This document shows, in pieces, positions 7,226-15,323 of a DNA stretch of 18,241 bases. How positions within the stretch are numbered: position 1 is the first letter of the stretch; each line of letters starts with the position of its first letter. The notes under the pieces were generated by a model. That model saw nothing but the letters and a program-made list of their open reading frames with translations. It ran no database searches and was not told the origin of the DNA. The position numbers and the translations under genes were made by a program. The stretch is from UBA3537 sp045561735 (GTDB lineage Bacteria > Bacteroidota > Bacteroidia > Flavobacteriales > Flavobacteriaceae), in contig JBJKXC010000005.1 of NCBI GenBank assembly GCA_045561735.1, positions 1-18,241 on the forward strand, in the 5' to 3' direction.

Positions 7226-8890
7226 ATGAAAAAAATTACTCTATTTATTTTATTTTTATTTTCCACACAAATTACCATGTCTCAAGCCGTTGCTCCTTAC
7301 TCACAGGACTTTAATGGTATTGTTGCTGGAGGAGATAATAGCTCAATAGTTGCTAATTGGCAACAATATTCTTTTGGTGCTCCAACTACTGATACTGACA
7401 TTTGGAACGGATGGTCATTAAACCCAGGGCTTGCACCAGGTAGCACTGCTTACACGCTCTATCATGCTGACGATCAGACTGGCACAAGTGGAGTTGATGA
7501 TTGGTTTGTACTTCATCTTGACTGTTCACAATTAACAGAGCCTTTATTTAGTTATGTTGAGTTTCAAACTTATGGCGCACAGTATTACGTCTTTCATGGT
7601 GTTTATTACTCAGAAGATTACAGCCCTGAAAACGATGGTGGAATCGGAGCTGCTACACCAAATGGTACATGGATTGAACTGACTCAGGGAGCCGCTACAA
7701 CCACTCCTACTACAAAAACATTTTCAATACCTACCACAGCAACAGCTGTCACCTTCAGGTTTTCTGGTGAATGGGCAGATAATTGGTTCATTGATGATGT
7801 TAGTATTATTGAAGGTTCTGATTTCTGTCCAACCCCTGACATCACTGGATGGACAATGACCAATGACGGTGTAAATTTTGATGGAAATAATAATAATGAA
7901 GTTTCTGGTTATCAACTTGAATATAGCACAGCTACATTTACTCCTGGTGATGGGACAGCTACGTTTTATGAATTTGATACTTTCCCTCATTCAATGACTG
8001 GTTTAGAACCAAGTACAACATATTATTTTGCAATGCGTTCAAATTGTGGAGATAACAGTTTTAGTAGCTGGATTGGTGCTCCAGATGCATATGCAACTAC
8101 AAATTGTCAAGAAGTTTATTCACTTCCTTATGCTAATGATTTTGAAGATTTTAATTCTTGGCAATCATGTAATACTTACTTTGACTACGATGGAGATGGA
8201 AATTTTTGGGTAAATGCTATCTATGATACAGATGGGGACGGAGTTGGAGATGACCGATGTGCAGCTTCTTTTTCTTACGACAATAATCTAGGTGTATTAA
8301 CTCCTGATAACTGGTTTATTGTGGGTCCTATTGACCTGACATCAGTATCTGACGCCACAATGAGTTGGAATGCTAGAGGGGCAGATGCTTCATGGTGTGC
8401 TGAAAATTACACTGTGTATGTTGGTACTGAGGCGACTGTTGCAAATCTTTCAGCTTCATCTATTTCATATAACGAAAGGATTGTTTCAGGTGGCGATGCA
8501 TGTGGTACATGGGGCGAGAGATCACTTGATATATCTGCTGCTGTAGGAACACAAGTTTACATTGGATTTAGACACCACGATGTCTCCAATGAATTTGTAT
8601 TAAATATTGACAACCTAGCTGTGACTAGTGAATCTTTAGGGGTTAATAATATTAATGAAATAGAAGTTAATTACACTTACAACAAAATAACGAAGGTGGT
8701 TACAATTAATTCTCCAAACAGCTTATTGTCTGATTTAATCGTCTACAACATGTTGGGTCAAGTTGTAACTCAAAAAAGCAGTAACAGCAATTCGGATAGT
8801 ATTAATATGTCAGGTTTTGGTAAGGGCGTTTATCTTGTTAAAGTATTATCTGAAAATGGTGCAAATACAATACGCTTTATTAATAATTAA
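7226..8890 (+). CDS. Secreted protein with two cleaved-adhesin-type domains, Fn3 domain and type IX sorting tail
   Basis: A 554-residue protein sent across the outer membrane by the type IX secretion system. Residues 1-20 form a signal peptide (MKKITLFILFLFSTQITMSQ). A choice-of-anchor J/cleaved-adhesin-like beta-sandwich spans about 25-196 and ends with NWFIDDVSI. A fibronectin type III-like domain (about 200-292, GLEPSTTYYFAMRS) and a second anchor-J domain (about 297-468, ending FVLNIDNLAV) follow. The Por-type sorting tail spans about 480-554 (VYNMLGQVV, GKGVYLVKV). Asp-rich stretches DYDGDGNF (320-327) and DTDGDGVGDD (334-343) resemble calcium-binding loops of thrombospondin-3 type. No catalytic domain is seen, so it is probably an adhesin or matrix protein. 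The ATG at 7226 is chosen over the in-frame TTG at 7220. A terminator follows directly. Confidence 0.9.
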   Translation: MKKITLFILFLFSTQITMSQAVAPYSQDFNGIVAGGDNSSIVANWQQYSFGAPTTDTDIWNGWSLNPGLAPGSTAYTLYHADDQTGTSGVDDWFVLHLDCSQLTEPLFSYVEFQTYGAQYYVFHGVYYSEDYSPENDGGIGAATPNGTWIELTQGAATTTPTTKTFSIPTTATAVTFRFSGEWADNWFIDDVSIIEGSDFCPTPDITGWTMTNDGVNFDGNNNNEVSGYQLEYSTATFTPGDGTATFYEFDTFPHSMTGLEPSTTYYFAMRSNCGDNSFSSWIGAPDAYATTNCQEVYSLPYANDFEDFNSWQSCNTYFDYDGDGNFWVNAIYDTDGDGVGDDRCAASFSYDNNLGVLTPDNWFIVGPIDLTSVSDATMSWNARGADASWCAENYTVYVGTEATVANLSASSISYNERIVSGGDACGTWGERSLDISAAVGTQVYIGFRHHDVSNEFVLNIDNLAVTSESLGVNNINEIEVNYTYNKITKVVTINSPNSLLSDLIVYNMLGQVVTQKSSNSNSDSINMSGFGKGVYLVKVLSENGANTIRFINN

Positions 8891-8910
8891 ATAAATCTTA
8901 TAAATTTAAA

Positions 8911-8938
8911 AAGCTCATCAAATGATGAGCTTTTTTTT
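8911..8938. terminator. Bidirectional intrinsic terminator
   Basis: GCTCATC (8913-8919) pairs with GATGAGC (8924-8930) around an AAAT loop, extended by flanking A:T pairs and followed by T8 on the plus strand. On the minus strand the same hairpin is followed by T5. It lies between the convergent T9SS protein and dCMP deaminase genes. Confidence 0.9.
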
Positions 8939-8949
8939 AATATAAAAAT

Positions 8950-9372
8950 TTAAACCTTTATATGAGAAACTTCAATCCCAGACTTTTCTAAGAACTCCAC
9001 ACCCGATAAATCTTTATAGGCTGTACTATAAACCACTCTTGTGATACCAGCTTGAAAAATCAATTTACTACAATTCTTACATGGTGATAAAGTAATGTAG
9101 AGAGTAGATCCTTTACAAGACTGGGTAGACGCAGCAACTTTTAAAATGGCATTGGCCTCGGCATGTAGCACATACCATTTTGTATAACCTTCGTCGTCTT
9201 CACAAATATTTTCAAACCCTGTTGGAGTGCCATTATAGCCGTCCGAAATAATCATGCGATCCTTGACAATTATGGCTCCGACCTGTCTTCGTTCGCAATA
9301 GGATAGTTTAGCCCACTCGCTGGCCATTCTAAGGTATGCCTTATCGTATTTTAATTGTTTGGTGTTAGACAT
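8950..9372 (-). CDS. dCMP deaminase family protein
   Basis: Zinc-dependent cytidine/deoxycytidylate deaminase-fold enzyme of 140 residues, expected to convert dCMP to dUMP for thymidylate synthesis in the cytoplasm. The zinc site is complete: H70-A-E72 (LHAEANAI) supplies a ligand and the proton-shuttle Glu, and C98/C101 (SPCKNCS) supply the other two ligands. The N-terminal CERRQVGAIIVKD and the GYNGTPTGF segment match the dCMP deaminase/ComEB subgroup rather than tRNA or guanine deaminases. It lies 59 nt downstream of the HupE-like gene on the same strand, with only a weak GCCC-TTTA-GGGC hairpin (9402-9413) between them. Deoxynucleotide metabolism links it functionally, but not by operon, to nrdBA. 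Confidence 0.93.
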   Translation of the reverse strand: MSNTKQLKYDKAYLRMASEWAKLSYCERRQVGAIIVKDRMIISDGYNGTPTGFENICEDDEGYTKWYVLHAEANAILKVAASTQSCKGSTLYITLSPCKNCSKLIFQAGITRVVYSTAYKDLSGVEFLEKSGIEVSHIKV

Positions 9373-9431
9373 TTGATGCTAAAAATATCTGTCGAATATA
9401 GGCCCTTTAGGGCGCAATTGCAATTTTTAAA

Positions 9432-10019
9432 TTAGGAAAACATTGGGCTCATAAAAATCAAAGGCAAAATAAATCCAAGTATAATGGAAGAGATCACCAA
9501 AACCCAATCTCTATTTGAAAATCTGAAAATAGTCTGAAAGATAAAACTTAAAACAAGGGTGCAAAAAACAATGATTAATTGTCCTATTTCAATTCCAATA
9601 GAGAACTCTAAAATTGATAAAATGGTATTATCTTTAGAGTTTACCAATGATTCAAAGGCATTAGCAAAGCCCAAGCCATGAACAAGGCCAAAGAACAAGA
9701 CAACCCCGTACATTAAATAGGGGCGTCTTTGTTTACGCTTCCCTGAAGTTAAAATATTGTAAAGAGCAGTAAAGAAAATAGTCATGGGAATCAGCCATTC
9801 TGTGACCACAACATTTAAATTAATGATGTCGTAAATGCCCAAAGTTAAGCTAATGGTATGACCTATTGTAAAAAGTGAAATGAGTATCAAAAGGGGTTTC
9901 CAGTCCTTAAATAGAAAGGGAATGGAAATAACAATCACAAATAAAATATGATCGTAGCTGTCAAAATTTAGGATATGATAAAATCCCAGTTCAAGGAACT
10001 CAAGAAAACTTTTAAGCAT
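9432..10019 (-). CDS. HupE/UreJ family membrane protein
   Basis: A 195-residue membrane protein with about six helices and the motifs of the HupE/UreJ_2 family. These are FDSYDHILF (19-27), FTIGHTISLTLG (50-61), FFGLVHGLGFANAF (109-122) and IGIEIGQ (141-147). The conserved His, Asp and Glu residues in these helices are the expected metal-handling positions. Family members include nickel permeases of hydrogenase and urease loci. Neither hydrogenase nor urease genes are seen here, so the ion is unknown. It lies downstream of dsbD with a 65-nt gap that contains a perfect -7 element, so it may be transcribed partly on its own. Confidence 0.85.
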   Translation of the reverse strand: MLKSFLEFLELGFYHILNFDSYDHILFVIVISIPFLFKDWKPLLILISLFTIGHTISLTLGIYDIINLNVVVTEWLIPMTIFFTALYNILTSGKRKQRRPYLMYGVVLFFGLVHGLGFANAFESLVNSKDNTILSILEFSIGIEIGQLIIVFCTLVLSFIFQTIFRFSNRDWVLVISSIILGFILPLIFMSPMFS

Positions 10020-10037
10020 AGTCGGTGTTTATTGTAC

Positions 10038-10045
10038 CAAATTTA
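10038..10045 (-). promoter_or_regulatory. Candidate -7 element for the HupE-like gene
   Basis: On the minus strand this reads TAAATTTG, an exact TAnnTTTG match, with 18 nt between it and the ATG at 10019. No convincing -33 TTG is seen. AT-rich sequence makes a chance match possible. Confidence 0.35.
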
Positions 10046-10084
10046 GTAAAATAATTATGCTAAAACCGCTTGAATATAAAATAG

Positions 10085-12082
10085 TTATAAAGCATTAAAG
10101 CTCTCTAAACCAAACTTTAAAAAAGATTCATAATCTTTTGCATCAGGAGTATACCCAACTTTTGGAGCTAACTCAATTTTTGCATCTGGACTCAATAAAA
10201 CATAAAAAGGTTGTGAATTTGACTGAAAAAATTCCGTTTGAAAATGGGCCCATTTATGACCAAAATTAATGAGAGTTCGAGATCCGCCCCCCAAGCGTTC
10301 TACTTTAATTTTTTGAGAGTCTGGCAATTCTCTTTTATCATCAACGTACAAAGAAATGAGTACATAATCATTTTTAAAATAAGGAGCAATTGATGGTTTT
10401 GACCAAATAATTTCCTCCATTTTACGGCAGTTTACACAAGCATAGCCCGTAAAATCTAAAATTATAGGTTTGTTTACCTTTTTGGCATAGGCAACACCCT
10501 TTTTAAAATCTTTAAAGGACTTGAAATTGTTGGGAGTGTCATTGGGATAAAAAATACTGTGCCCAACGGGAGGGGCAAGACCACTTAAAAGCGTCAATGG
10601 TGTAAATGTTTTTGTGGCTTCATTGAACTTAAATCCCGAGCCTAAATACAATACAAAAGCAAATACCAAGATACCAGAACTAATCCTTATAAAAGAAAGT
10701 CCTTTTGTAGAGCTGTCGTGGGGAAATTTTATAACTCCAAAAATATAAAGAGCTAAGGCCAAAAAAATAAGAATCCAAATGACTAGAAAAACCTCAATTT
10801 TTAACAATCCCCAGTGCTGAACAAGATCGGCATTTGATAAAAATTTAAAAGCCAGTGCCAACTCTAAAAAGCCTAAAACCACCTTTGTTGTATTGAGCCA
10901 GCCACCAGATTTAGGCAAGGCCTTGAGCATATTTGGAAACATTGCAAAAATGGCAAAGGGTAAGCCAAGGGCCACACCAAAACCACCCATTCCTGCCGTC
11001 AGCTGCCATGCCCCACCATCAACAGATAAAGATCCTGCCAAAAGCGAGCCTAAAATGGGCCCTGTACAAGAAAAAGAAACTATGGAAAGTGTGAGTGCCA
11101 TAAAAAAGACCCCAAAAATACCACCAACACGCTCACCCTTACTTGTAAAGGTAGTCCATCTAGAAGGCAACGTCAATTCGTAATACCCAAAAAATGAAAA
11201 AGCAAAAATTATAAAAATTAAAAAGAAAATAACGTTTAGCCATACATTAGTTGAAATTTCGTTCAATATATCAGGATTAACCGAATTCAATAGGTGAAAA
11301 GGAATACTTAAGATCAAGTAAACTAAGACAATAAATAAGCCGTAAAGAAGGGCTTTTATAAAGCCTGAATTAGTAGAGTTTTCCGCTGTTTTTTTGGTAA
11401 AAAAACTAACGGTCAAGGGAATCATTGGAAAAACACATGGAGTTAATAGCGCAAGAAATCCACCTAAAAGACCAAGTGCGAAAATGCGCCAAAGCGAATT
11501 AGCACCTTTAGATGTTTCGCTGTAATGCTTGATTTGATCCGGCTGCATGCCGTAAAGTATTGCATTTGAGTTTTCTGGATCAATTTTAGATTCGATTTCT
11601 GATGTGGCAGCTACAGCCAAGCCTTTTTCACGGGTGTAATTAAACCTAAAAGGGTTGTCTGGCTTGTAAGTACAACGTGAGTCGTCACAAGTCATGTATT
11701 CAATATTACCAATAAGATCGAAGGCTGTATTATCAAGAATTTTAATCCGCTGCACAAAGACTGCACGGTTGTAAAATTTTGAAACTACCATTTCAAAAAC
11801 AGAATCGAGTTTTGTGATTTTATTTAGGGGCTTTTCAAAAGTTGGCCCAAAAATTTCACATGAGGATGATGCTTCAAAAGAAATAACTGTAGGCAGTGGT
11901 CCACCCTCTTCAAGAAACTGAGAATAAATAGCCCAGTTTTTGTCAATATTTGCCGTGAATACTAACTCGTACTCAAGCGGTTCTACGGGGACTACGCTCA
12001 ACTCCCATTTTACAGGATTTAGAATTTGCGCAAACGAGTAGCATGCAACTAAGGTTAGGATTAAAACAAGGTTTTTTTTCAT
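10085..12082 (-). CDS. dsbD: Protein-disulfide reductase / thiol:disulfide interchange protein, DsbD type
   Basis: Carries electrons from cytoplasmic thioredoxin across the inner membrane to periplasmic thiol proteins. Its 665 residues contain all three redox modules. The N-terminal immunoglobulin-like periplasmic domain has C132 and C137 (MTCDDSRCTYK). The eight-helix membrane domain has C216 (LTPCVFPMIP) and C339 (SFSCTGPILGS). The C-terminal thioredoxin domain has C549-V-N-C552 (TGYACVNCRKME). A signal peptide (MKKNLVLILTLVACYSFAQ) supports the ATG at 12082 over the in-frame TTG at 12106. An HxlR-type regulator ends 51 nt upstream on the same strand, so the two may form an operon. Likely clients are cytochrome c maturation factors and periplasmic reductases, none encoded here. 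Confidence 0.94.
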   Translation of the reverse strand: MKKNLVLILTLVACYSFAQILNPVKWELSVVPVEPLEYELVFTANIDKNWAIYSQFLEEGGPLPTVISFEASSSCEIFGPTFEKPLNKITKLDSVFEMVVSKFYNRAVFVQRIKILDNTAFDLIGNIEYMTCDDSRCTYKPDNPFRFNYTREKGLAVAATSEIESKIDPENSNAILYGMQPDQIKHYSETSKGANSLWRIFALGLLGGFLALLTPCVFPMIPLTVSFFTKKTAENSTNSGFIKALLYGLFIVLVYLILSIPFHLLNSVNPDILNEISTNVWLNVIFFLIFIIFAFSFFGYYELTLPSRWTTFTSKGERVGGIFGVFFMALTLSIVSFSCTGPILGSLLAGSLSVDGGAWQLTAGMGGFGVALGLPFAIFAMFPNMLKALPKSGGWLNTTKVVLGFLELALAFKFLSNADLVQHWGLLKIEVFLVIWILIFLALALYIFGVIKFPHDSSTKGLSFIRISSGILVFAFVLYLGSGFKFNEATKTFTPLTLLSGLAPPVGHSIFYPNDTPNNFKSFKDFKKGVAYAKKVNKPIILDFTGYACVNCRKMEEIIWSKPSIAPYFKNDYVLISLYVDDKRELPDSQKIKVERLGGGSRTLINFGHKWAHFQTEFFQSNSQPFYVLLSPDAKIELAPKVGYTPDAKDYESFLKFGLESFNAL

Positions 12083-12133
12083 GATTTTGGGATGTTTGAC
12101 CAGCAATTAATGAAAAAATATAGGGATTAAAAA

Positions 12134-12571
12134 TTACTGGACTTTAGCTAAGATTTCATCTCGTTTACTAAGGTAAGATAAGGTCATCTTAGAGATAACT
12201 TTCTTTGGCGGTTGACCATCAGAGCTCTTGAGTAATTCTGTACCAACAGGACCAAATTTTTTGTTTAAATTTCTATCGCTCCATTGCATCATTTCATATA
12301 TGATGGGATACATATCAATTCCTTGATCTGTTAGGTAGTACAGTTTTGTTTTTCTATCATTTGGCAACTTTGTCACCTTTATCAAACCATTTGAGGTCAA
12401 TAACTCTAGGCGATTTGCCAAAATATTGGTAGCAATTTTTTCAGAAGATTTCATAAATTCCGTAAAAGTTTTTTTCCCCAAGAAAATATCTCTTATTATA
12501 ATGAGAGACCACTTGTCACCAATGATGTCAAGTGCACTTGTAAGCGGGCAATTGGATCTGGCTTTTTTCAT
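12134..12571 (-). CDS. HxlR family winged-helix transcriptional regulator
   Basis: A 145-residue DNA-binding protein matching the HxlR (DUF24) family: CPLTSALDIIGDKWSLIII (8-26), FTEFMKSSEKIATNILANRL (36-55, recognition helix region) and the wing around PNDRKTKLYYLT (70-81). The N-terminal C8 is in the position of the redox-sensing cysteine of YodB/HypR-type members, which respond to quinones, aldehydes or disulfide stress. The ATG at 12571 (MKKARSNCPL) gives the usual family N-terminus; an in-frame ATG at 12616 would add 15 atypical residues. It lies 51 nt upstream of dsbD, so thiol-stress control of dsbD is a reasonable but unproven idea. Confidence 0.9.
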   Translation of the reverse strand: MKKARSNCPLTSALDIIGDKWSLIIIRDIFLGKKTFTEFMKSSEKIATNILANRLELLTSNGLIKVTKLPNDRKTKLYYLTDQGIDMYPIIYEMMQWSDRNLNKKFGPVGTELLKSSDGQPPKKVISKMTLSYLSKRDEILAKVQ

Positions 12572-12779
12572 TACATTAAGTTTTGTTTGTCTTACAAATC
12601 TACTAATATTAAGCATACAATAGCTTTATTTAACATTTACCATAATTTTATTTAAAACTACTTAATGGGGTAAATCGACTTTTATAATCTGTAAATGAAA
12701 ACCTAAAAAATTACATAGGGGAAAGCTTTGGACCTCATGAGAAAGCACACTTTCTACAAGAACTAAAGCTTTAATTTAG

Positions 12780-12854
12780 TCGGGATGACAGGATTTGAAC
12801 CTGCGACCACACGACCCCCAGCCGTGTACGCTAACCGGACTGCGCCACATCCCG
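12780..12854 (-). tRNA. tRNA-Pro(GGG)
   Basis: Full cloverleaf on the minus strand. The acceptor is CGGGATG/CATCCCG with discriminator A. The D-arm is GCGC/GCGT, the anticodon stem CACGG/TCGTG, the loop CTGGGGG giving anticodon GGG, and the T-arm GCAGG/CCTGT around TTCAAAT. The 3' CCA is not encoded. The gene stands alone between the HxlR gene and acr3; no clear terminator follows it in the 160-bp gap. Confidence 0.95.
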
Positions 12855-12934
12855 TTTTAAGAGCTGCAAATCTATCTATTTTATGTGAATTTCTCTAAAA
12901 AAAACTAAAAATAGTCACTGTTTAATTGTTGGTT

Positions 12935-13981
12935 TCAATTTTTGATGTTTGTAAAGTATCTTTTTCTGAGCCAAAAAGACGACTTGACTAGTAATATTAA
13001 AGCTGGAACTTCTACCAAAGGCCCAATAACACCGGCAAAAGCCTGATCTGAATTCAATCCAAAAACGCCAATAGCTACTGCAATGGCCAATTCAAAATTA
13101 TTGCCGGCCGCAGTAAAGGCAACTGAGGCTGTTTTGTCGTAGTCTGCGCCCATGGCCTTAGTGAAGAAAAAACCAATGATAAACATCAATACAAAGTATA
13201 TTAACAATGGAATCGCGATGATTAAAATATCCATTGGTATTTCAACGATAAGTTCACCTTTTAGGGAAAACATCACAACAATGGTAAACAATAGAGCAAT
13301 CAGCGTAAGCGGGGAAACTTTAGGAATAAAGGTTTCTGTATACCAGCTTTCGCCTTTTAACTTGACCAAAATAAAGCGGCTTAAAATCCCCAATAAAAAA
13401 GGAATTCCCAAGTAAATAAGGACGCTTTCGGCAATGAGGCCAATGGAAATATCTACAATCGCGCCTTCATAGCCTAAATATGGAGGCAAGACAGTTATAA
13501 AAATCCAGGCATAGAAACTGTAGGCAAATACCTGAAAGATGCTGTTAAGCGCCACCAAAGCGGCTCCATATTCAGTACTGCCACCAGCCAAATCGTTCCA
13601 AACTAAAACCATAGCAATGCAACGGGCCAGCCCGATTAAAATCAAACCTACCATGTACCCAGGGTGGTCTTTTAAAAAGATCAAGGCCAGTGCAAACATA
13701 AGGATAGGACCAATCACCCAATTGAGTAGAAGTGAAATGGATAATATCTTAGTGTTTTTAAATACTTTGGGCAATAATGCATAATTAACTTTTGCCAGAG
13801 GTGGGTACATCATCAAAACAAGACCAATGGCAATGGGAATGTTGGTTGTACCACGACTCATTCCGTTGATGGCTTCAGAAATACTAGGCATAAAATAGCC
13901 CAAACTGACCCCAATACCCATGGCTACAAAAATCCACAATGTGAGATTTTTGTCAAGAAAACTTAATTTTTTTTGATTCAT
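12935..13981 (-). CDS. acr3: ACR3 family arsenite efflux transporter
   Basis: Inner-membrane exporter of arsenite (and probably antimonite), 348 residues with about ten helices. The family signature GLARCIAMVLVWNDLAGG contains the conserved cysteine of the transport site, and a second conserved helix reads TAAGNNFELAIAVAIGVFG. It is the last gene of an arsR-arsC-acr3 operon; its ATG is 3 nt after the arsenate reductase stop, suggesting coupled translation. No ArsA ATPase is present, as usual for Acr3, which works as a secondary carrier. tRNA-Pro lies 80 bp downstream without an evident terminator between them. Confidence 0.95.
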   Translation of the reverse strand: MNQKKLSFLDKNLTLWIFVAMGIGVSLGYFMPSISEAINGMSRGTTNIPIAIGLVLMMYPPLAKVNYALLPKVFKNTKILSISLLLNWVIGPILMFALALIFLKDHPGYMVGLILIGLARCIAMVLVWNDLAGGSTEYGAALVALNSIFQVFAYSFYAWIFITVLPPYLGYEGAIVDISIGLIAESVLIYLGIPFLLGILSRFILVKLKGESWYTETFIPKVSPLTLIALLFTIVVMFSLKGELIVEIPMDILIIAIPLLIYFVLMFIIGFFFTKAMGADYDKTASVAFTAAGNNFELAIAVAIGVFGLNSDQAFAGVIGPLVEVPALILLVKSSFWLRKRYFTNIKN

Positions 13982-13984
13982 AAT

Positions 13985-14599
13985 TTATTGCTTAATATTT
14001 GAAAATACGTATTTTAATTCTGTAGCTATCTGAAGGCTTCGTTCCCTGTATTTTTCCGCTTGATACGAAGTGTTATCAAAAACTTTAGGATCTTCAAAAG
14101 GCAATGGGATTCGGACTTCAGCCCCGGATATATAAGGGCAGTGTTGATCTGCCTGAGAACAAGTGAGAATGGCTGCAAATGTAGTCTGTGGATTTTCGGC
14201 ATGATCATAGGTTTTCGAAAAACCCTTAACAGGGGGTTGATTCACTGCAAACCTAATGGTATATAATGGGTTTTTCGTTTGTATTTCAGAATGAATCATA
14301 AATCCACTGGCTTCTAAAGCCATAGCAGCAGCGGGAAATAATGCCGTGCTTTCTGTTCCCCCAGAGTAACAAAAAAGATTTTTAATATTGTAGAAATAGC
14401 CCAGGGCTTGAGCCCAGGCCTGAGACAAATGGCTACGCCGGGAATTATGAGTGCAAATAAAATTCAATTTAATGGCTTGATCTGCATTCACTTTAAACTG
14501 GATAAAATCTATCAAGGGCTGTAATAAATTTTGCCGTACCACAGAAATTGAACTTATGTCGAGAGATTTGATTTGAGTTTGCAATGTTTCAAAAAGCAT
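13985..14599 (-). CDS. Arsenate reductase of the low-molecular-weight phosphatase fold (thioredoxin-coupled type)
   Basis: Cytoplasmic enzyme expected to reduce arsenate to arsenite for export by Acr3. The P-loop CTHNSRR (C49 to R55, a CX5R loop) follows a hydrophobic strand as in LMW phosphatases. C147 and C154 (TCSQADQHCP) have the seven-residue spacing of the Cys82/Cys89 relay of Staphylococcus ArsC. A catalytic-acid-type DP sits at D170-P171. At 204 residues it is much longer than the roughly 130 of classic ArsC: about 40 residues are added at the N-terminus, and the P-loop-to-cysteine-pair interval is lengthened. Similar long forms are typically annotated as protein-tyrosine-phosphatase in Bacteroidota ars loci. 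It lies 21 nt after arsR and 3 nt before acr3, which fixes its role better than the fold does. Confidence 0.88.
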   Translation of the reverse strand: MLFETLQTQIKSLDISSISVVRQNLLQPLIDFIQFKVNADQAIKLNFICTHNSRRSHLSQAWAQALGYFYNIKNLFCYSGGTESTALFPAAAMALEASGFMIHSEIQTKNPLYTIRFAVNQPPVKGFSKTYDHAENPQTTFAAILTCSQADQHCPYISGAEVRIPLPFEDPKVFDNTSYQAEKYRERSLQIATELKYVFSNIKQ

Positions 14600-14620
14600 G
14601 AATTGGTCTCTTTTAAATTT

Positions 14621-14950
14621 TTAACAACATTGATAAGCATAGAAATCCGGGGCCAAAAAAACTGAAAGCACCTGTTTCATTTTTCCCCAATTTTTAAAAT
14701 CAATACAATAACAAACCGTGGTCCCCTCCACATTGCCTTGAATCAAACCAAGGGATTTGAGAGTCTTGAGGTGTTGAGAAATTGTAGCCTGTGCAAGTCC
14801 GATTTCCAAAACCAAATCTCCACAAATGCATTGTTTTGTTTTGAACAGATGTTGTAAAATAGCCACTCTTGCAGGATGCCCAAGGGCTTTTGCAAAACGT
14901 GAAACTGCGTTTTGCTCTAGGGTAAAAATCTCTGTTTTGGCAAGCCCCAT
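14621..14950 (-). CDS. arsR: ArsR family winged-helix repressor
   Basis: A 109-residue metalloid-responsive repressor and first gene of the ars operon. The helix-turn-helix is GLAQATISQHLKTLKSLGLI (51-70), followed by a beta wing. Candidate arsenite-binding thiols are C41 and C43 (KQCICGDLV, equivalent to the ELCVCDL motif of classical ArsR), with others at C80/C82 and the C-terminal pair C108-C109. The ATG at 14950 gives a normal-length protein. Autoregulation is expected. The 96-bp AT-rich gap to the divergent small gene should hold the operator, but no convincing palindrome or TAnnTTTG element could be assigned there. Confidence 0.93.
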   Translation of the reverse strand: MGLAKTEIFTLEQNAVSRFAKALGHPARVAILQHLFKTKQCICGDLVLEIGLAQATISQHLKTLKSLGLIQGNVEGTTVCYCIDFKNWGKMKQVLSVFLAPDFYAYQCC

Positions 14951-15046
14951 AATTGGTAATTTATTTAATTGTAATAATACGATAAATATGATTCTTAAAA
15001 AAATTATATTTAGATATATCAGAAAAAATATTGTAGGTTTACAAGG

Positions 15047-15250
15047 ATGCGTTTAAAAGTACATATCGTAATTCTAGCAAGTTGTTTAGCCGCTGCCTTT
15101 TTTTTAAGAGCCTCGGTTGCTAAAACCTTGTCTATCTCAGAACTCCTTTTGGTAGATGGCAACGGAATTGCACTTTTTGTATATGCCTTGCTTTTTTTAG
15201 CCGTGGCATATACTGGGTATTGGATTTATAAAAGGAACAGAAACTTATAA
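15047..15250 (+). CDS. Small membrane protein divergent from arsR
   Basis: A 67-residue protein not recognised as any named family. It has an N-terminal hydrophobic stretch (about residues 5-20, VHIVILASCLAAAFFL), a short polar middle, a second helix (about 42-60, ALFVYALLFLAVAYTGYWIY) and a basic tail KRNRNL. Residues LASC could be read as a lipobox, but the preceding hydrophobic core is very short, so a two-helix membrane protein is more likely. It shares the 96-bp intergenic region with arsR and could be under the same control. It ends 11 nt before a strong hairpin. Confidence 0.6.
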   Translation: MRLKVHIVILASCLAAAFFLRASVAKTLSISELLLVDGNGIALFVYALLFLAVAYTGYWIYKRNRNL

Positions 15251-15261
15251 AGTGCTTAAAA

Positions 15262-15290
15262 AAACCAAAAACCCGCCAAAAGGCGGGTTT
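15262..15290. terminator. Intrinsic terminator, strongest on the minus strand
   Basis: AAACCCGCC (15269-15277) pairs with GGCGGGTTT (15282-15290) around an AAAA loop. Read on the minus strand the hairpin is followed by TTTGG and then T8, so it should end the NTF2-like gene transcript. On the plus strand only TTT follows the stem, but it may also stop the small membrane protein transcript. Confidence 0.85.
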
Positions 15291-15323
15291 GCTGAGTTAG
15301 TTAGAAATAATATGGTTGATTTT

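Noticed and set aside
10893..11183. 96-codon open frame antisense to dsbD
   Set aside because: It lies opposite the membrane domain of a well-supported gene, with proline- and lysine-rich composition typical of an antisense shadow and no family features.
1..14950. Functional link between the PiT transporter (possible arsenate entry) and the ars operon
   Set aside because: They are about 11 kb apart with many unrelated genes between; proximity is not meaningful.
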